From NCBI GenBank assembly GCA_012295275.1, contig CM022665.1, positions 35,732,022 through 35,792,021 of the forward strand: 60,000 bases of DNA. Reading direction: 5' to 3'. Shown piece after piece: positions 1-13,000 of this stretch. The stretch comes from Chrysomallon squamiferum. Lineage: Eukaryota > Mollusca > Gastropoda > Neomphalida > Peltospiridae. The notes beneath the pieces are model-generated. The model had not been told where the DNA came from. It did no database searches and worked only from the letters and a program-made list of their open reading frames with translations. How positions within the stretch are numbered: position 1 is the first letter of the stretch; each line of letters opens with the position of its first letter. The translations under genes and the position numbers were made by a program.

Positions 1-146
1 GTTTTAGATTTTTTAATAGCATAGGTACAACCATCTAATCTATGGACACACTTGTGAACACTTCCAAATTCACCATCACCAAGCTTGCAAATTTCATAAA
101 ATTCTTCAACATAGCGTGACGTATTGATCTCATGTAAAGCAATTTT
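1..146 (-). CDS. wee1: wee1 exon 3: start of kinase domain, cut by window edge
   Basis: This exon follows an acceptor with a T-rich tract (TTTTGTTTTTAG) and encodes residues 194-241 and onward. It contains TSRYVEEFYEICKLGDGEFG, the WEE1-type entry to the kinase domain, then the VHKCVHRLDGCTYAIKKSK stretch, which carries the VAIK-like lysine. The reading frame is still open at base 1, so the exon or gene continues beyond the window. Confidence 0.92.
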
Positions 147-2411
147 CTAAAAACAAAAGATTAGTTGTATGAAATTTTAATATTAAGGAAAGTATTCCTA
201 ATGTGTGAAATACACAAGCTGCTGAAACAAAAGCTTTTAATTAAAACCTAACCAATCAAATAAATATGTAAAATATATGTTTCACTTGATTGCATATATA
301 TATATATATATGAGTATTTATTACTGACCTCTTAAACTGCAATCAGTTCAGCAGTTCAGGTAGATAAAAAAGTGCAAGATAATAAAGAAGACATTTCTAT
401 TTTTGATTTGACCAAGTTTGTTGTTTGTCAAATATTTAGTTATTTATAAACAGTATAATAACCTTCAAAAAATTATTGATACTGTTTTGATAATGACAAT
501 AATAATAATGTTTTAAAAATTATAATTACCTTTGATGGCATCTCTGAATCGGAATCATCTTGCATGGAGTCCTCCAATGGACTTCTGAAATATATCAGTG
601 TAAGTTGTTATACATATGCCTGTGTAGAACATGTTGTACTATATATATGCGAGTCATATAAAAAGATTTTGTTTCTCTCTCCAGAACTTAGTGCACGTCA
701 ATGTCATAGCAGAAAATCATTTTATCAAAACAGCTTGGAATATATCTGTTGTTTGATGCAAATAAACATCTTTTATTGTTTCTAATCAATAAGAATAACC
801 AATAAAATGTTTCCATTCTTATATACATTAATATAAAATGTTGAAATTACATATTCATACCTTGTTCAAAATGTTAAAAAAAAATAATAAAATAAAGAAA
901 ATATATTATCCTATTTCTTCTAATAAAAGCAAAGCAGTTCAGTTGAGAAAATATCAGTTTTTCTATGTGGGTATTTACAAATACAACTGGAAATTTCTCA
1001 GTTCATGTGCAAAGGTATCAGTTCATGTAAGTCACACTATCCATGAAAAATTGTTATCAAACTTTTATTAATAACAGTTGAAGAGACTCTTTACAGAAAA
1101 ATGAAAGGACTCATTACAGAGAAATATATTTCAATAAAGCAGTAATATATTTAACAGAATCTTGGTTGTTTAACATTCATAGTTTTATACTGTAAATAAT
1201 AACTACAAAATAAACAACACTATCTTTGTGACAGGCAAATATAAGCATATTCCCCACAACTGTACTCAAGGTGAGATTACAAAATAATAAAATAAAAATC
1301 ATAGCACACTTAGGTTGAATTATTTGATGTGCTACTAATCTAGAAGTCATCAAAAATAAACATTAAAATAATAGTAATTACGTAAGCTTTTTGTTTTTTT
1401 AAATTAAGAGTTCATAAATTTCACTGAATTCCACTTCTTTGAAGTTATGTACAGATACATATAAATTATTCGTGTAACAGTACAAATTCAATTCAAATTT
1501 AATATTCAATAATACAAGTTTTTCTTATTCGGTTTCTTTTATTTCTGAATATTCTTTTTCATTTAAATATGCATGTTTTTTATATGCACACTGCAATTAT
1601 ATATTTTCTAATGGTGTGTCATGACTGATTTTTTTAATGTATTTTCATCGTTTCTGATTCACTGGAGGGATAGGGTAAATCATAAATAAGAAGTCATTAC
1701 TTTCTATATAATTTTTTTTTTTTAAATCAAAGGCTATTTTTAAAGTCATTAAAAATAATTATATGCATTTTATTTTCCTAATGGTCTCATTTTAAAACTA
1801 GGGAAAAAAATGTCTGAAGCTTAAAATACGGTTTTGAAATGCGCTTGAATATAGGTCAAATGTTTAAAAACCACTCAAATGACTCACCTTTCCATATCCA
1901 TTCTGGTTCGCTTCACACCAGTAGCTAGATTTACAGGTGTAAATGGGTTTGTGTTCGCTTCAACTTTATTACATTCTGGTGTTGCTTTTTTCTTTTCTCG
2001 TATCTTAGTTCTTTGCGCTTTCTGAAGAAGAGATTTTGGTGTATGTGGTGTATCAAAAAGTCGCAAAGCACGAAGCCTTCTATGAGGCGGAGATGCCGGA
2101 GAACCGGACGGGGAAAGATCACAATTACTGGGAACCTGTTGTTCTTCATCATCGTCCATATCATCGAAATTTAAAGTTACTGATACCGGGGACATTCTTC
2201 GAGATCGCGTACTCCTTCGCATTCGACGTGGGCTTGGTACTGTCAACGGGGAAGCAAAATCAACATCAAGAAAATCAGAAACAACCGGCGACGAATCTTC
2301 ATGGAAGCCAGAATCGTCTAGTTCTTCATACGTTAATGTTTTAGGAATACAAGCCTCACCTCTTTTCGTCATTCTCTTACCGCGATGATGTCGGGGTTGT
2401 AACGTAGACAT
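1..2411 (-). CDS. wee1: WEE1-like protein kinase, 5' part (3 exons, truncated by window edge)
   Basis: WEE1 is the nuclear kinase that blocks entry into mitosis by phosphorylating the inhibitory tyrosine of CDK1. Three minus-strand exons join in frame: 2411-1888, 584-530 and 146-1. Junctions have GT donors (GTGAGT at 1887, GTAAT at 529) and AG acceptors (585-586, 147-148), with phases matching. The N-terminal part (about 193 residues) is disordered and rich in SP/TP sites, and contains the WEE1 signature LRLFDTPHTPKSLL (about residues 116-129) followed by NPFTP (155-159). The kinase domain starts with the Gly-rich loop GDGEFG (216-221) and reaches AIKK, giving ATP-binding Lys238. Order and spacing follow animal WEE1 closely. 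The start ATG at 2411 is the first in the open frame. The catalytic loop and the rest of the kinase lie outside the window. An orthologue of the paralogue WEE2 or a single invertebrate wee1 are equally possible; family assignment is secure. Confidence 0.93.
147..529 (-). other. wee1 intron 2
   Basis: A 383-bp AT-rich intron with a short (TA)n run at about 294-311. No other gene seen in it. Confidence 0.85.
530..584 (-). CDS. wee1: wee1 exon 2 (55 nt, acidic linker)
   Basis: This small exon has a good acceptor (pyrimidine-rich tract, then TTTCAG at 585-590) and a GTAAT donor. Its 55 nt complete Arg175 and add 18 residues, an acidic/Ser-rich linker (SPLEDSMQDDSDSEMPSK, 176-193), equivalent to the acidic linker ahead of the kinase domain in vertebrate WEE1. 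The phase (1 + 54 nt) fits both neighbours exactly, which is the main support. Confidence 0.85.
585..1887 (-). other. wee1 intron 1
   Basis: A 1.3-kb AT-rich intron. Short open frames on the plus strand (about 564-785 and 838-1071) have no recognisable protein character. No repeat family recognised. Confidence 0.85.
1888..2411 (-). CDS. wee1: wee1 exon 1: N-terminal regulatory region
   Basis: This exon encodes 174 whole codons plus the first two bases of Arg175. Seen in it are: a basic start (HHRGKRMTKR); the acidic element ELDDSGFHEDSSP (residues 30-42), which resembles a DSG-type beta-TrCP phosphodegron; several SP/TP sites (SP at 41-42, 54-55, 60-61, 74-75); a basic patch at 62-72 that could serve in nuclear import; an acidic run at 83-90; and the conserved FDTPHTPKSLL block. 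By family knowledge such sites serve CDK/PLK phosphorylation and SCF-dependent turnover; here that is inference from motifs. It ends at the consensus donor AG|GTGAGT. Confidence 0.93.
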
Positions 2412-2650
2412 AGTTATACACTATTCCACAAAACAATTATTTCCTTGTCTAACAAATGAAATCCACAACAGTAATATTCCGTGATCTAACCACTTCTAAC
2501 TGAATACCGTTCACTTCGCCTCCTTTAAGATTTGGCGGGACCGTTAACCACGTGACATAATTAGCCAATTGAAGAGCGCGCACCGACTATCCCTTGAGTA
2601 ATGTTTTTCTAGGGCGGCCAATATGGATTGGCTACGACCAACGAGCAAAG
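2412..2650 (-). promoter_or_regulatory. wee1 promoter / 5' leader, possibly bidirectional
   Basis: This is the most GC- and CpG-rich stretch near the gene and lies directly upstream of the ATG. It contains TTTGGCGGGA (2531-2540), close to the E2F/DP consensus; an E-box CACGTG (2549-2554); and CCAAT boxes at 2565-2569 and 2618-2622, with an inverted copy (ATTGG) at 2627-2631. E2F plus NF-Y-type CCAAT boxes are usual for S/G2/M cell-cycle genes, which fits WEE1. The near-palindromic CCAAT pair could also fire to the right, but no rightward transcript is proven. No TATA box seen. Confidence 0.6.
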
Positions 2651-5600
2651 ATTGCGGCATCTCTTTGACTCCCCATGGATGACGCGTAGATATCAAAAGA
2701 AGCCGATTAGATACTTATCTGCGTGTTGCTTGGCCAAGCTGGTATCAAAGAAACAATTTGTCAAGTATTTATTCGTGTTTGTTCTTCGTAACTCATTTCC
2801 AAGTACATCTGTAAACCAAAATGATTACAATTCAGAAAATGTATAAAACAAATCGTTAAATATTCTTAAAAGAAATGTTATTCCAATTTATGAAGTTAAT
2901 GAGAAGTAACCTTAAAAGTATTATAACTCTTTTAATAACAATAATATTTTGAACACACACACATACACAAAAAAAAAAAGGGGGGGGGGAGCTGGGGAAA
3001 AATAATAACTACAACGTATATAATTGCGTAATAATTACATGTACATGAGAGAATGGATGTATGTGTGTGTGTATGTATGTAAGTAAGTAACGCCTTATGC
3101 ACTTTCATCTATTCTCATTCAGAGGTGTAATAAAATCAATTTATTTTTCAAATAACGGTGGGTTCCATTTTGAAAACGGCCCGATCGGTTATACCGTTCT
3201 TTAACAGCTAAGTGTGATACACGCAGATTACACGCTAAATTCTATGGCCTGCAATGTACTTGTGTATTGCTAGTGTTTAAATTTGCCTGCTGTTGTCATC
3301 GATTATTGAAGTGTTATTGCACCGTTGAGGTGTTTTCTTTCACCTTTCTTAATGAGTTATGTCCTTCCACAATGGCTTCATTGCGAGGTGGCAAAGTTGG
3401 AAAACCGTAACGGGATAAACTGAGGCTTCCTGCAGAGACGTTTAAACATTAGACTTGTGTTGGTTATGTTGGCGATCCTGAAAATGCTCAGTTCGCTTCC
3501 CAGTGTCGGAATTGTATGGGATTTGTGATTATTATTATTATTGTTTTTGGGGTTTTTTTTTTTTTTTTTTTTTTTTTTGGCGGGGTGGTAACTTTCTTGA
3601 AAACAAATGTGCTACATTATACTAAATGAACACACACACACGCACACGTAATTTAATACATTTGAAATGGAGTAAATTTTGAATATAATTCAGTCACATC
3701 ATTAAACTCTTTAAAGCCTAAAGATGATGGAATGGCATAATTTAATAGCATTATCAACAGAATAAAAAACAAAACAAAAAAACAAATCAACAAAACTACA
3801 CACACAAAAGTAAATGGTATTTGAAATCGGTAAAACAGTTAATTTCTTATTATTTTCAAATTATCTCAGTTTCATTAGTTTGATATATATCATTCATAAA
3901 TATAATTTGGCGGTTCATTTAAGCTTTTCAAAACTTCTAGTTACTTGATCGTCATTGTTCATTATACATAAATAATTAAATAATATATACACACACGCAC
4001 TGTTATTATTCTTATTCTTATTATACAGACCTAACATTTTGATAAAGTTTTAAAACAGTGTGAACTAAATAACAATTATTATTACAACAGTAAACAGGTG
4101 TTGTGTTTGCCTCGGTGCATTCATCTTGTTTTGTTCAGATATTGTAATACATTCTCATTTTTCGGCGAACACCAGTTTAGAATGAACGTGGAGAAAAGAC
4201 GATGCTACAGAAAGGTTCCGGATGAAAGCACCGCGGGACCACATGGTACAGATAAAAGCACCATGTGCAAAATGGAGATGGGCGGAGAAATGTCACGCTG
4301 ACTGACATTATAGATACTTTAACTTAAAGTTTAAGGCCAATCTAAGTCTTATTTTACTCTGATCATTTTAATTTGCATTTTGTAACAGTTATTATTAAAA
4401 ACGCATAAGATGAGGATGATGATAATAGTAAAATTAGTGAAAGTAATAATAGTAGATATTAAGTGATAACAGTAATATTAATAGTAGTCATACTGGTAAA
4501 TGCAGTAATTATTAAATTTTTTAACAATTAAACTTTTTTATTTATGATCTTAATTACGATTACAAAATAACAAGTAATTAATGTTATGAAGACAAACAGT
4601 GTAAAATAACATTTCAAAGTTTAAAGACAATTCAGAACATAAAAAGTATGGTGGTATTAAAAGAAAAAAGATAATAAATAAAAAATTAAAATGATATGAT
4701 AAAAGAAACTTTCTGCCGTTTAGTTCACTATTCTATTCAATTTACAAGTGATCATTTATGCATATTTCACATTTGATATGAAGTTTATAGAAATAGAGCG
4801 CTATTACTACTACTGCTACTACTATTGTGGTTTTAAAAAAAAATCATTTACGGTTTTTATCAATTCATTATTTTTTTTTAAATTATTATTTTATTTATTT
4901 TTGTTTGCTTGCTTGCATTTTGGATTGAAAAGATTGAATTATATATTATAATTATCCGTTTTTATAAAGGCCTATTGTCATTAATTTCTTGCTTATTTGA
5001 TCTTTTATTTTAAATAATTGCTGGTTGATGTTGTTTTTGTTTTTCTTTTCAAGCTCTTTTTTCTTTTTTTAACATGTTTATGTTATGGTCAACACAAATA
5101 AAGGAACATAATTACCACCAAACAAGTGACAGTTTTTTTGAGAAAAAGGTTTCGTGAAAACCGAGCTAATTGTTGATGAACCAATTACCTACACATGCCT
5201 GTGTGCAGATTAACACTTTTGATGTTGAGGTCTTGTGCCGAAAATAAAGCAGGCCTTGAATAGAACAAAGGGTTCATCAGCCGTATCATTACGATGACTT
5301 TGAGGGAAAGTTTCACCCAGGAGATGCATAAGGAAGGGTCGGCCGCTTTGATCTGGAGTGGGGCCTCATTGCCTTGTTGACAGAACCCATGTTTTAAGAA
5401 AACGTGTTAAATATACAGTGAACAAACACTGGTATGCACGGTCATAGCTTGCAGCATTTACACTCTGCTAAATAATAGATCAATGTAAATAAACTCACTC
5501 GAACTATTTATTTTGTTATGTCTTTCATGAGTCATTTGGGAATTTAACATGTTTTAGCTTCATTGTAGTCTGCCTTTTAAGCGACAGTTAAAGTATATTA

Positions 5601-6986
5601 TATTGGTCTACAAGAGAGATGGGTTAGTAGATTGTTCTGTCTGTGTTTTGATGGGTAACAGCTATCTGACAAACTGATCTAGCACCACTTTGGAAATCAA
5701 AGTGTATTATTGATGCAGTTATATGTTTTAGCTTAAGGATATTAGGTCTAAGCCTACTAAGTATTATTTATACGGCCTAGAGGTTACATAATGATACGCT
5801 ATAACAAGGAAAGAAATAAATGAAACAGAAAAGGATAAAACTTTCATACATGCACACAAAAATTTACAAACACATAAGTATATACAAACATACACGCTTT
5901 GCATTCACACACAATGTAAGATTATTATAGCACATAATAACAGAATAAAAGTGCATAAAATTATCGTACATAGCAAAGTGTTTAATCACCTCACTGCATC
6001 AACAGAGAAAAACAAACTATAAAAGAACAATAATAAAAAGATCAAAAAGAGATAACTTTGTAATACTGGTAGTTTATGAAGGTCAAAATTATTTTCTGAA
6101 ATTTCTTAGCTATAAAGTACATCGATAATCTGACATTAACAGTATCTTTTCTTCTTTTCTTTTTTTTATCTGTCTGAGGACAGCCCCTCAAAATAATATT
6201 AATAATAACAGCAAGTAGTGGTAACAGAATTCGTTGCGGTGATGTTGATAATGGTGGTAGTGGTAGTAGTTGTAGTATTAGAAACATTAGTTTTAGTAGT
6301 ACCTGCAGTAGTATAAGAAGTAAATTAAGAACCGCTAATTAACCTCAGGAAAGAGATTAACTAATTACTGCAGAGATAAGATAAGAAGAACGAATCCTTC
6401 TGTTATCAACAACTTTGACAGTTTAGTGGTCATAGCCATTTGTTAGTAAATACTTCAACAATGTTTTATTTGACGCTTGCTAAACATTGTAAAAACCGCA
6501 GACTAGTGTGCACAAAGATATGTGTTTTTTTGTAATCTTAAAAAAGCTACTTCTTTCCGATCGTGGTTGTGTCTTTAGGATGACATATTGATCAGTCGCC
6601 GTGGTTTATCAACATAATGCGCCGAGGAATGTTAAGAATTCGTAAAACTGCGTAATCGTAAACATTGAACATATGAATTATGACATGCTGTGGTTTGTAT
6701 TGTTTTAGTTTTGATATGTAACAGTTAGAACATAGAACGATTCAAACCTAGGACTACTGGCGTCGTTAAAGTATATGTCTTTAACCTGTAGATATGCCCA
6801 CGGAACCTGCTTTTAGACAACATATATCAGAGAATTGTGGAATCCCCAAATCCCAATTACCTTCTCTCTAATAAATATTGCAATACATTAACATTGATTT
6901 GGGCAGCAAATTAAGATCTTGTTTAATATATCTAAGATAGGTGTGACTTAGCTATCAGAGTATTTAGTTAGCTATCAGAGTATAAG

Positions 6987-6989
<3 letters not shown>
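2651..6989. other. Intergenic region, no gene recognised
   Basis: AT-rich spacer with microsatellites: CA and poly-A followed by a G run (2953-2990), GTAT/GTAA repeats (3060-3090), a T run (3553-3578) and an impure GTG/GTA trinucleotide tract (6181-6312). Two less AT-rich islands, 3160-3500 and 4090-4300, and the stretch 5090-5420 have CpGs and might be old exons or repeat remnants. Short open frames there (for example 4098-4301) show no recognisable domain or convincing splice pattern. Confidence 0.5.

Positions 6990-7070
<81 letters not shown>
6990..7070. repeat. (GA)n microsatellite, about 81 bp
   Basis: Uninterrupted AG dinucleotide run. Just before it is a short direct repeat of TTAGCTATCAGAGTAT (about 6947-6982). 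Confidence 0.97.
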
Positions 7071-7072
<2 letters not shown>

Positions 7073-7855
7073 TGTTTCAGAAACAGTAGAAGACATAACA
7101 TAAATTAATATGATTTGTATTTAAACGTGAATATTATTTTTGTAAACGGTGACAAAAAAAAAAAAAGAAGAATGAAATGGAAAACAAATCAAAATGTCAG
7201 ATGTATTCAACTTTAATAATAATAATAATAATAATATTGATAATAATAATAAAAGTATGCCTTGATTTCTTACCACATATTTGCAATAAGCTTTTATTAT
7301 TATTACTACTTTTTTTAATACATTATATTTTGCTCCATCATTTTTGCATCTCTCGAATCATTTGACAAAACTGCGTAATCCGTTTCAGTCGCAGTTTCGT
7401 CAGTAGCAATCATTACTTGGTTGAAGTAACAATTTAGCATGTTCAAGTGCGATAAGTTAGTGTTGAACAATACTAATTATTATACCAGCAAGAAAAATTA
7501 GACTGTAAGTAGTACTTACCACAAAAACGAAATATTCTTATATACCAGCTGCGTGTGAATTATTATTATTGTTGTTGTTGTTGTTTTTATTATTATTAGT
7601 TATTTTTCGAAATGTAAAACGATTTTATGCAAAATATAAAGATATTCTTCTACATAAAACAATTTGTACTTCATATAATTCAGAGTAAATTTTTAAAATA
7701 GCGATGAAAAACATATTATTACTATTTATATTCAATTCAAAAACATCTCTAATTATGTGTGTTTATGTACATATACACATCTGCGGTTTAATAAAGAACA
7801 TAAGGGCACAGGGACGCAAGGGAACTTGACAGATACGGTGTAAATAAGAGAATGC

Positions 7856-7856
<1 letters not shown>

Positions 7857-7906
<50 letters not shown>
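7857..7906. repeat. (GA)n microsatellite, about 50 bp
   Basis: Uninterrupted AG dinucleotide run, the second in this intergenic region. Confidence 0.97.
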
Positions 7907-7908
<2 letters not shown>

Positions 7909-9541
7909 TAGACCTGTATATGTTATCAATAATTTTATAAGTGAATGTTTATTATTTTATTTGTATTTATCTGCATTAATGCATATCACTCCACTTCATT
8001 CAGTACAGAATGAAATAGTGGAAGAAAGATTTGATTTCTTTTTTAAATCGCGAGTAAAGTTAAAGAAAACAGAACAGTGAATGAAAACAACAGAACAGTT
8101 TATTAAGCCTTCTGTAACGATCTTTCAAAGATTAACTGCAGGCCATAAAAGAGTACCATTGAATCAACAGTGGACTTTCTAGAGATGCTAAAAGATTAAC
8201 ACTTGAGGACAAAGATGATCAAGGTAGCTATGACACCGGCAGCAAGAATGATTTTTGGTGGCGAGATAAAACGATTTGTTTCTTTAGCTTTTTGTTTGAA
8301 GTGTGTTTGATTTGTGGATGTATCTAATGCACTTTGGTGTTAAACTAGGAGAGTTTAAACAATGCCACAAACGTTAAAAGACTGCTCAGTCGATGATGTG
8401 TAGAAAGAGCTAGTTGAAAAGTATCCTAATGTTAATCTTCTCAGACATGAAGAAAACTTTGTGTTGTAAAGGTTTACTTAAATATAATCATCCTTGCTTG
8501 CAAATTGAGTTTTGTTTTAGTGCGCATAAATATTACTGTATTTTTCAGCACACAAAGTCAGTTGTGTCAAAAGTATTGCGGAAAGATAAATAAAATTACA
8601 AAAATCTGTAGCAAAAAATATATAAATTCATTCTGGAGCGAAATGGAAGACCACAATAATCAATAAAGGTACTATGAGTTTTTATTTTGCCATCGTGCCC
8701 AAATTTATTTAGAAAAGCATATAAACATACTTTTTTCATTTACAAAACCCCCTATAAAATCTGTGCAGTGGAAATATATGAAAAATAGTAAAACATACTG
8801 ATATAAATAACTCACTGTAAATAATAGCAGTGTACTGTTTAACGTTTTGAAGAGAAACACCAATGTTACAGCTTTAATCAACCAATATTAACTGTTAGTA
8901 ATATTCTTTCTTTTGTAAAAATAAGACGTAACAACAATAAAAAATTTGTCTATACATTTTAGGAGGAGTTGTCTACCGTTGGTGTTGCGCAGGCAGGAAC
9001 ATTTTATTCAAATATTTATCCATAAACCCTGAAGAATAGAAGGTAATAAAATAACATCATTGATGATACTTATTAATTGTCTCATATTAATAATATATGG
9101 AATATTAAAAGTAGCGCGAAGCGGATGAACATATTATAGCTCGATCGTTTTCCGTTTCCGTGAATTACTTAAATTCGTCAACTTACCATTTTAATTCAAT
9201 TACATTCTTTTTCAAAGTTGAGAGAAGTGTAAATGATACATGGTTTGAAAAGAATACTTTATAGAATAACAATAATCACACTGATATAAATGCTGAAACG
9301 AAAAAAATAATTCGTAAATATATTATTTAATTATTTTCTTTTCTTTTATATTTATAGTTACGAATGTATATTGATGTACACTGATTTGACCACGTCATGA
9401 ACCATTTGAAATTTTCTTTTAACTTAAATCTAAAAACGTAAAAGGATTTGGTATTATTACTTGTGGACATTTAGGAAAGAGCCTTTGAATCAAAATTGTC
9501 ATTAAAGTATATTTTAAAATAATAATACATTTAAAATATAC
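7907..9541. other. Intergenic region, nothing recognised
   Basis: AT-rich sequence with no convincing exon, repeat family or RNA gene on either strand. Confidence 0.5.
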
Positions 9542-9545
9542 TTTA

Positions 9546-10004
9546 GGGTCATTCCGTGTCAAATCACCCAATGGGTTAAACCCGACCGTCTCAGATTTTT
9601 ATGAAACTTGGTATACTTGTTGACTGGCATCCCACAGCACCAGTGGTGTGGGAGATATGGCCCCCCGAATTTTGCGATTTTTGGCAAAAATGGGCGTGAC
9701 CACCAACTTTTGAACCCTTATATCTCAGGAACTACTGGGCCAGTCTTCATAAAATTGGTATTGTTGAAAAGGCAATATGACAAGGACTCCAAATCTGCCT
9801 TTTGACCTTTGCTATGACCTTTATTGAAATTTAATCTCTCACATGTTAACTAAAACATATAAAAGTTTCCTGGGTGTAATATTTTTTGTTTTCAGATTTG
9901 GTGCTGTGGGATCCCAGTCAACAAGTATACCAAGTTTCATAAAACTCTGAAATGGTTGGGTTTGAATTTTCTTTTTTGGGGGGTGATTTGGCACGGAATG
10001 TCCC
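9546..10004. mobile_element. MITE-like deletion derivative of the GGGTCATTCCG transposon family
   Basis: A 459-bp element with matching ends: GGGTCATTCCG at 9546 and its complement CGGAATGTCCC ending at 10004, flanked by TTTA on both sides (9542-9545 and 10005-10008), a 4-bp target duplication. Its left part matches the outer inverted repeat of the 2.85-kb element at 16010 through the AAACATATAAAAGTTTCCTG segment. It then jumps to about 110 bp of the right end, so the middle is deleted. It has no coding capacity and would need a transposase from elsewhere. Confidence 0.88.
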
Positions 10005-10008
10005 TTTA

Positions 10009-13000
10009 ATATTTATAACATAATAAATATTTTGAGCATATTTAAAATGTTTCTTCATGTTTATCAATAAATTGTTGAATTCCTTTTAATTATATATAAG
10101 TGATAAATGAAAGATTCATAAATTAAACAGAACTCAAAAGTTAAATATTATTATAACGAAGGAGTGTTTAATCTAACTGTGTGAGGTGGTTAATTAACTG
10201 TGTGTAATTTCTAGGGAGACTGATAATTGTTGCAAATAGTTGTATCAACAGGTGTAATGAAATAACATGCTTGTTTTGTTTCCTCATCAAGGTGCTAACT
10301 GACTCATACATAACATGTACTATCTTCCCTTTGACTGGCCACAGCTTGTTAGATTGGTTATCTGTTTCTTTCTTTTAGTCTTAATGTGCTTCTCTCACAC
10401 TTTGTTGATGAGTCCACTTTGAATGTTAATGTATTGTGTAACAGGCTGAAGTGTTTTGTATTTTTGATGGTGTGTCAACAAAGGTTAATGGGAAGTTTTT
10501 TCCAGAGGATTTTAATTTTTTTTTTTTGAGCTCTGATAACTGATTTAATATTTTAAATAATTCATTTAGTAAATAAATAAATAAATAGACAAAGATATTT
10601 TTTTTACTTAAAGTATTTTCATGTAGTCATTTTATTTGTTTAAACAACATCAGTAACAACAACACAATTTAGCTTTTTTATTTATTTTTTTTGCATGTTG
10701 TGAAGTTGTAAAGTATATAGTTGCTATTTCCTTCCTTAGATTTATGTTGTAATGATTTTAGCTACCAGTTAAAAACCTAATGCTTAATAAACAAATACTT
10801 TTTTTTAAATTGTTTTGCCCTCTACAACTGCACTGTAAACATTCAGTTGTTATTTTACTTCAGATTAATACAGATAAAATTGTTTTTTAAGTATGATTAT
10901 TTGGTAATCTAATGACATTTTTGAAATTTATTTATTACAAATAATTTCAGTGTTTACTATTCAAATGCATTATGTATAATAAATATTTAAATTCCTCACT
11001 TTTTTAGAGGATCTGTTTAAAATAAAAGAAATAAGAATAAAACTCAGATATTTATAATATATATTATTTATTTTAATGTATTACATAATATGATTAGCTC
11101 TTGATATATAAATACATGGAAATATTTGAGGAAGTATTATGTAAATATATAAACTCTTCTCATACAATTTAAATAACAAAACATTAAATATGGTAAATAT
11201 ATAAATTCCTGTTACATATTTTAGGAATGATCTGTTTAAAATAAAGTCTAAAAAGAAAGCAACACAATTAAGCATAATATATTTATAAATTCTTCTTGTA
11301 CTTTTCAAGGTGATCTGTTTAAAATAACTGCATTATATAAAGTCAATTTATAAATTCCTCTTACACATCAGTCATCTGTTTAAAACAACGAAAACATTAA
11401 GTATATAAATGTATAAATTCTTCACATACTTTTTCATGAGATCTGCTATAAAAGGCTGGTTTTTATTGAAACAGGTATATAAACTGAAGACTAATATAGG
11501 TGTCAGCAGTAGCAAGTAGAGTGTCACATTTTCATACCCATGCAAACAGGCATCACACCACATAACCAGGAACTGCTAAATGAATTTATTCCACTGTCTG
11601 GCACTTTTATGGCCTTTGTCCACACGTTCTGGTGAGGCTCTAATCATGCAGTGGTATGTTAAACAAATGTTTACCTAAACAACTGTTATGCTTAGCAGTT
11701 AGTGTCTGTTTACTATGTAGATCTCTGGGGTTATTAACTTATTTTGACAATAGAAAACACATTCTGGGTGTTTCTGTCTGTGTGTGTATATGTTTAGTCA
11801 TAAACCATAATTAATTTTAAAATGAGTAGATACACTTGCTGATATTTATAAACGTGTAATACAGATAAATAATAAATGTCTGTATAATAAAACTCATCAA
11901 AATCACAAGATGTTAATTATCTTAACTGACCAATGATCATTATTTAAAGAAATTATAGCAGTTTAAGAAATTTATGATTAATTTGTCAATAGTAGTAATA
12001 AAAGATTAATAAAAGAAGACTTTACTTTTTTGTAATAAATATTTTTTTATTTGCTACAAGTGCAACCTTTTTAATAAACTAAATAATAATAATAATACTA
12101 ACAACAGTAACATACTAAGTGCTGTAAATGTTTGTGTTAAATTAATAGTGATATCTTTGCTGTTTGACAGTGTGGGAACTTATATTTAAAATGATTACAG
12201 TTTGATTTTGAAAGTAACAATAGTACTGTTCTGTACATAACAGTTACCCTGTAACTGACAGGTAAGACTGAACCACTGGACACATAATACATTAAAAGAT
12301 TTGATGCTGAATAGCTGATAGATCAGAATGTTCAGACCTGCGTCTCACTGCAGACATATTTTCATAACTTACATGTCCTTAAGAACTCTGTCCATCCATC
12401 ACAGGCTCTCACTTATTGTCACATAGCTGGCTTCTCAAAGAAACCATTGTGTCGTTAGGGTTACGATGTTTGATGACAGTCAAATGTTTGGCCACATTAA
12501 TCTTGCTGAATATAGATCTTCCTCTGTCATAAAGGGGATTGTCTCTTAATACAGTTAGTCGGGTAACTTAAGTTTAATTATTAAATAACAGTGGATGCCT
12601 GGTTTTTGGAGGTAAGGTCATCAAGGCCATCATGGCGGGAGGAAGATGTCTGGGTCACTGAGAGAAGCTGAGTTTGATCTTGTCTGTCTGAAGTGCTCCA
12701 CTGTTCCTGCAATTTATCACTTCTTGTTGTCTGGTTTCTTTATGAATTAGTTTATGATTTAAGAAGTTGGTTATAAAGTTGTTTGGTATAAGCTAGTGTC
12801 TTAAAAGAAACAATAAATAAAATTATGAATTAAAGAGATTATTTGCTGCTGTTAGAAGGTCATAGGAAGTTTAACCATATTAGTGTTAAGTTATGGAAGA
12901 CAGGTCTTTATTTGAAATATTGTTTGAATAAATGCAGACTTCTAGTTTAATAACTTATTATTATTATCTTTTTAATATTTTAAAATTAAAATTAACCTCT

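Noticed and set aside
2036-2344. 102-codon open frame on the plus strand opposite wee1 exon 1
   Set aside because: It is the antisense shadow of a well-supported WEE1 exon and has no domain of its own.
4098-4301. 67-codon plus-strand frame in a less AT-rich patch
   Set aside because: The composition is suggestive, but there is no domain, partner exon or conserved motif; left as intergenic.
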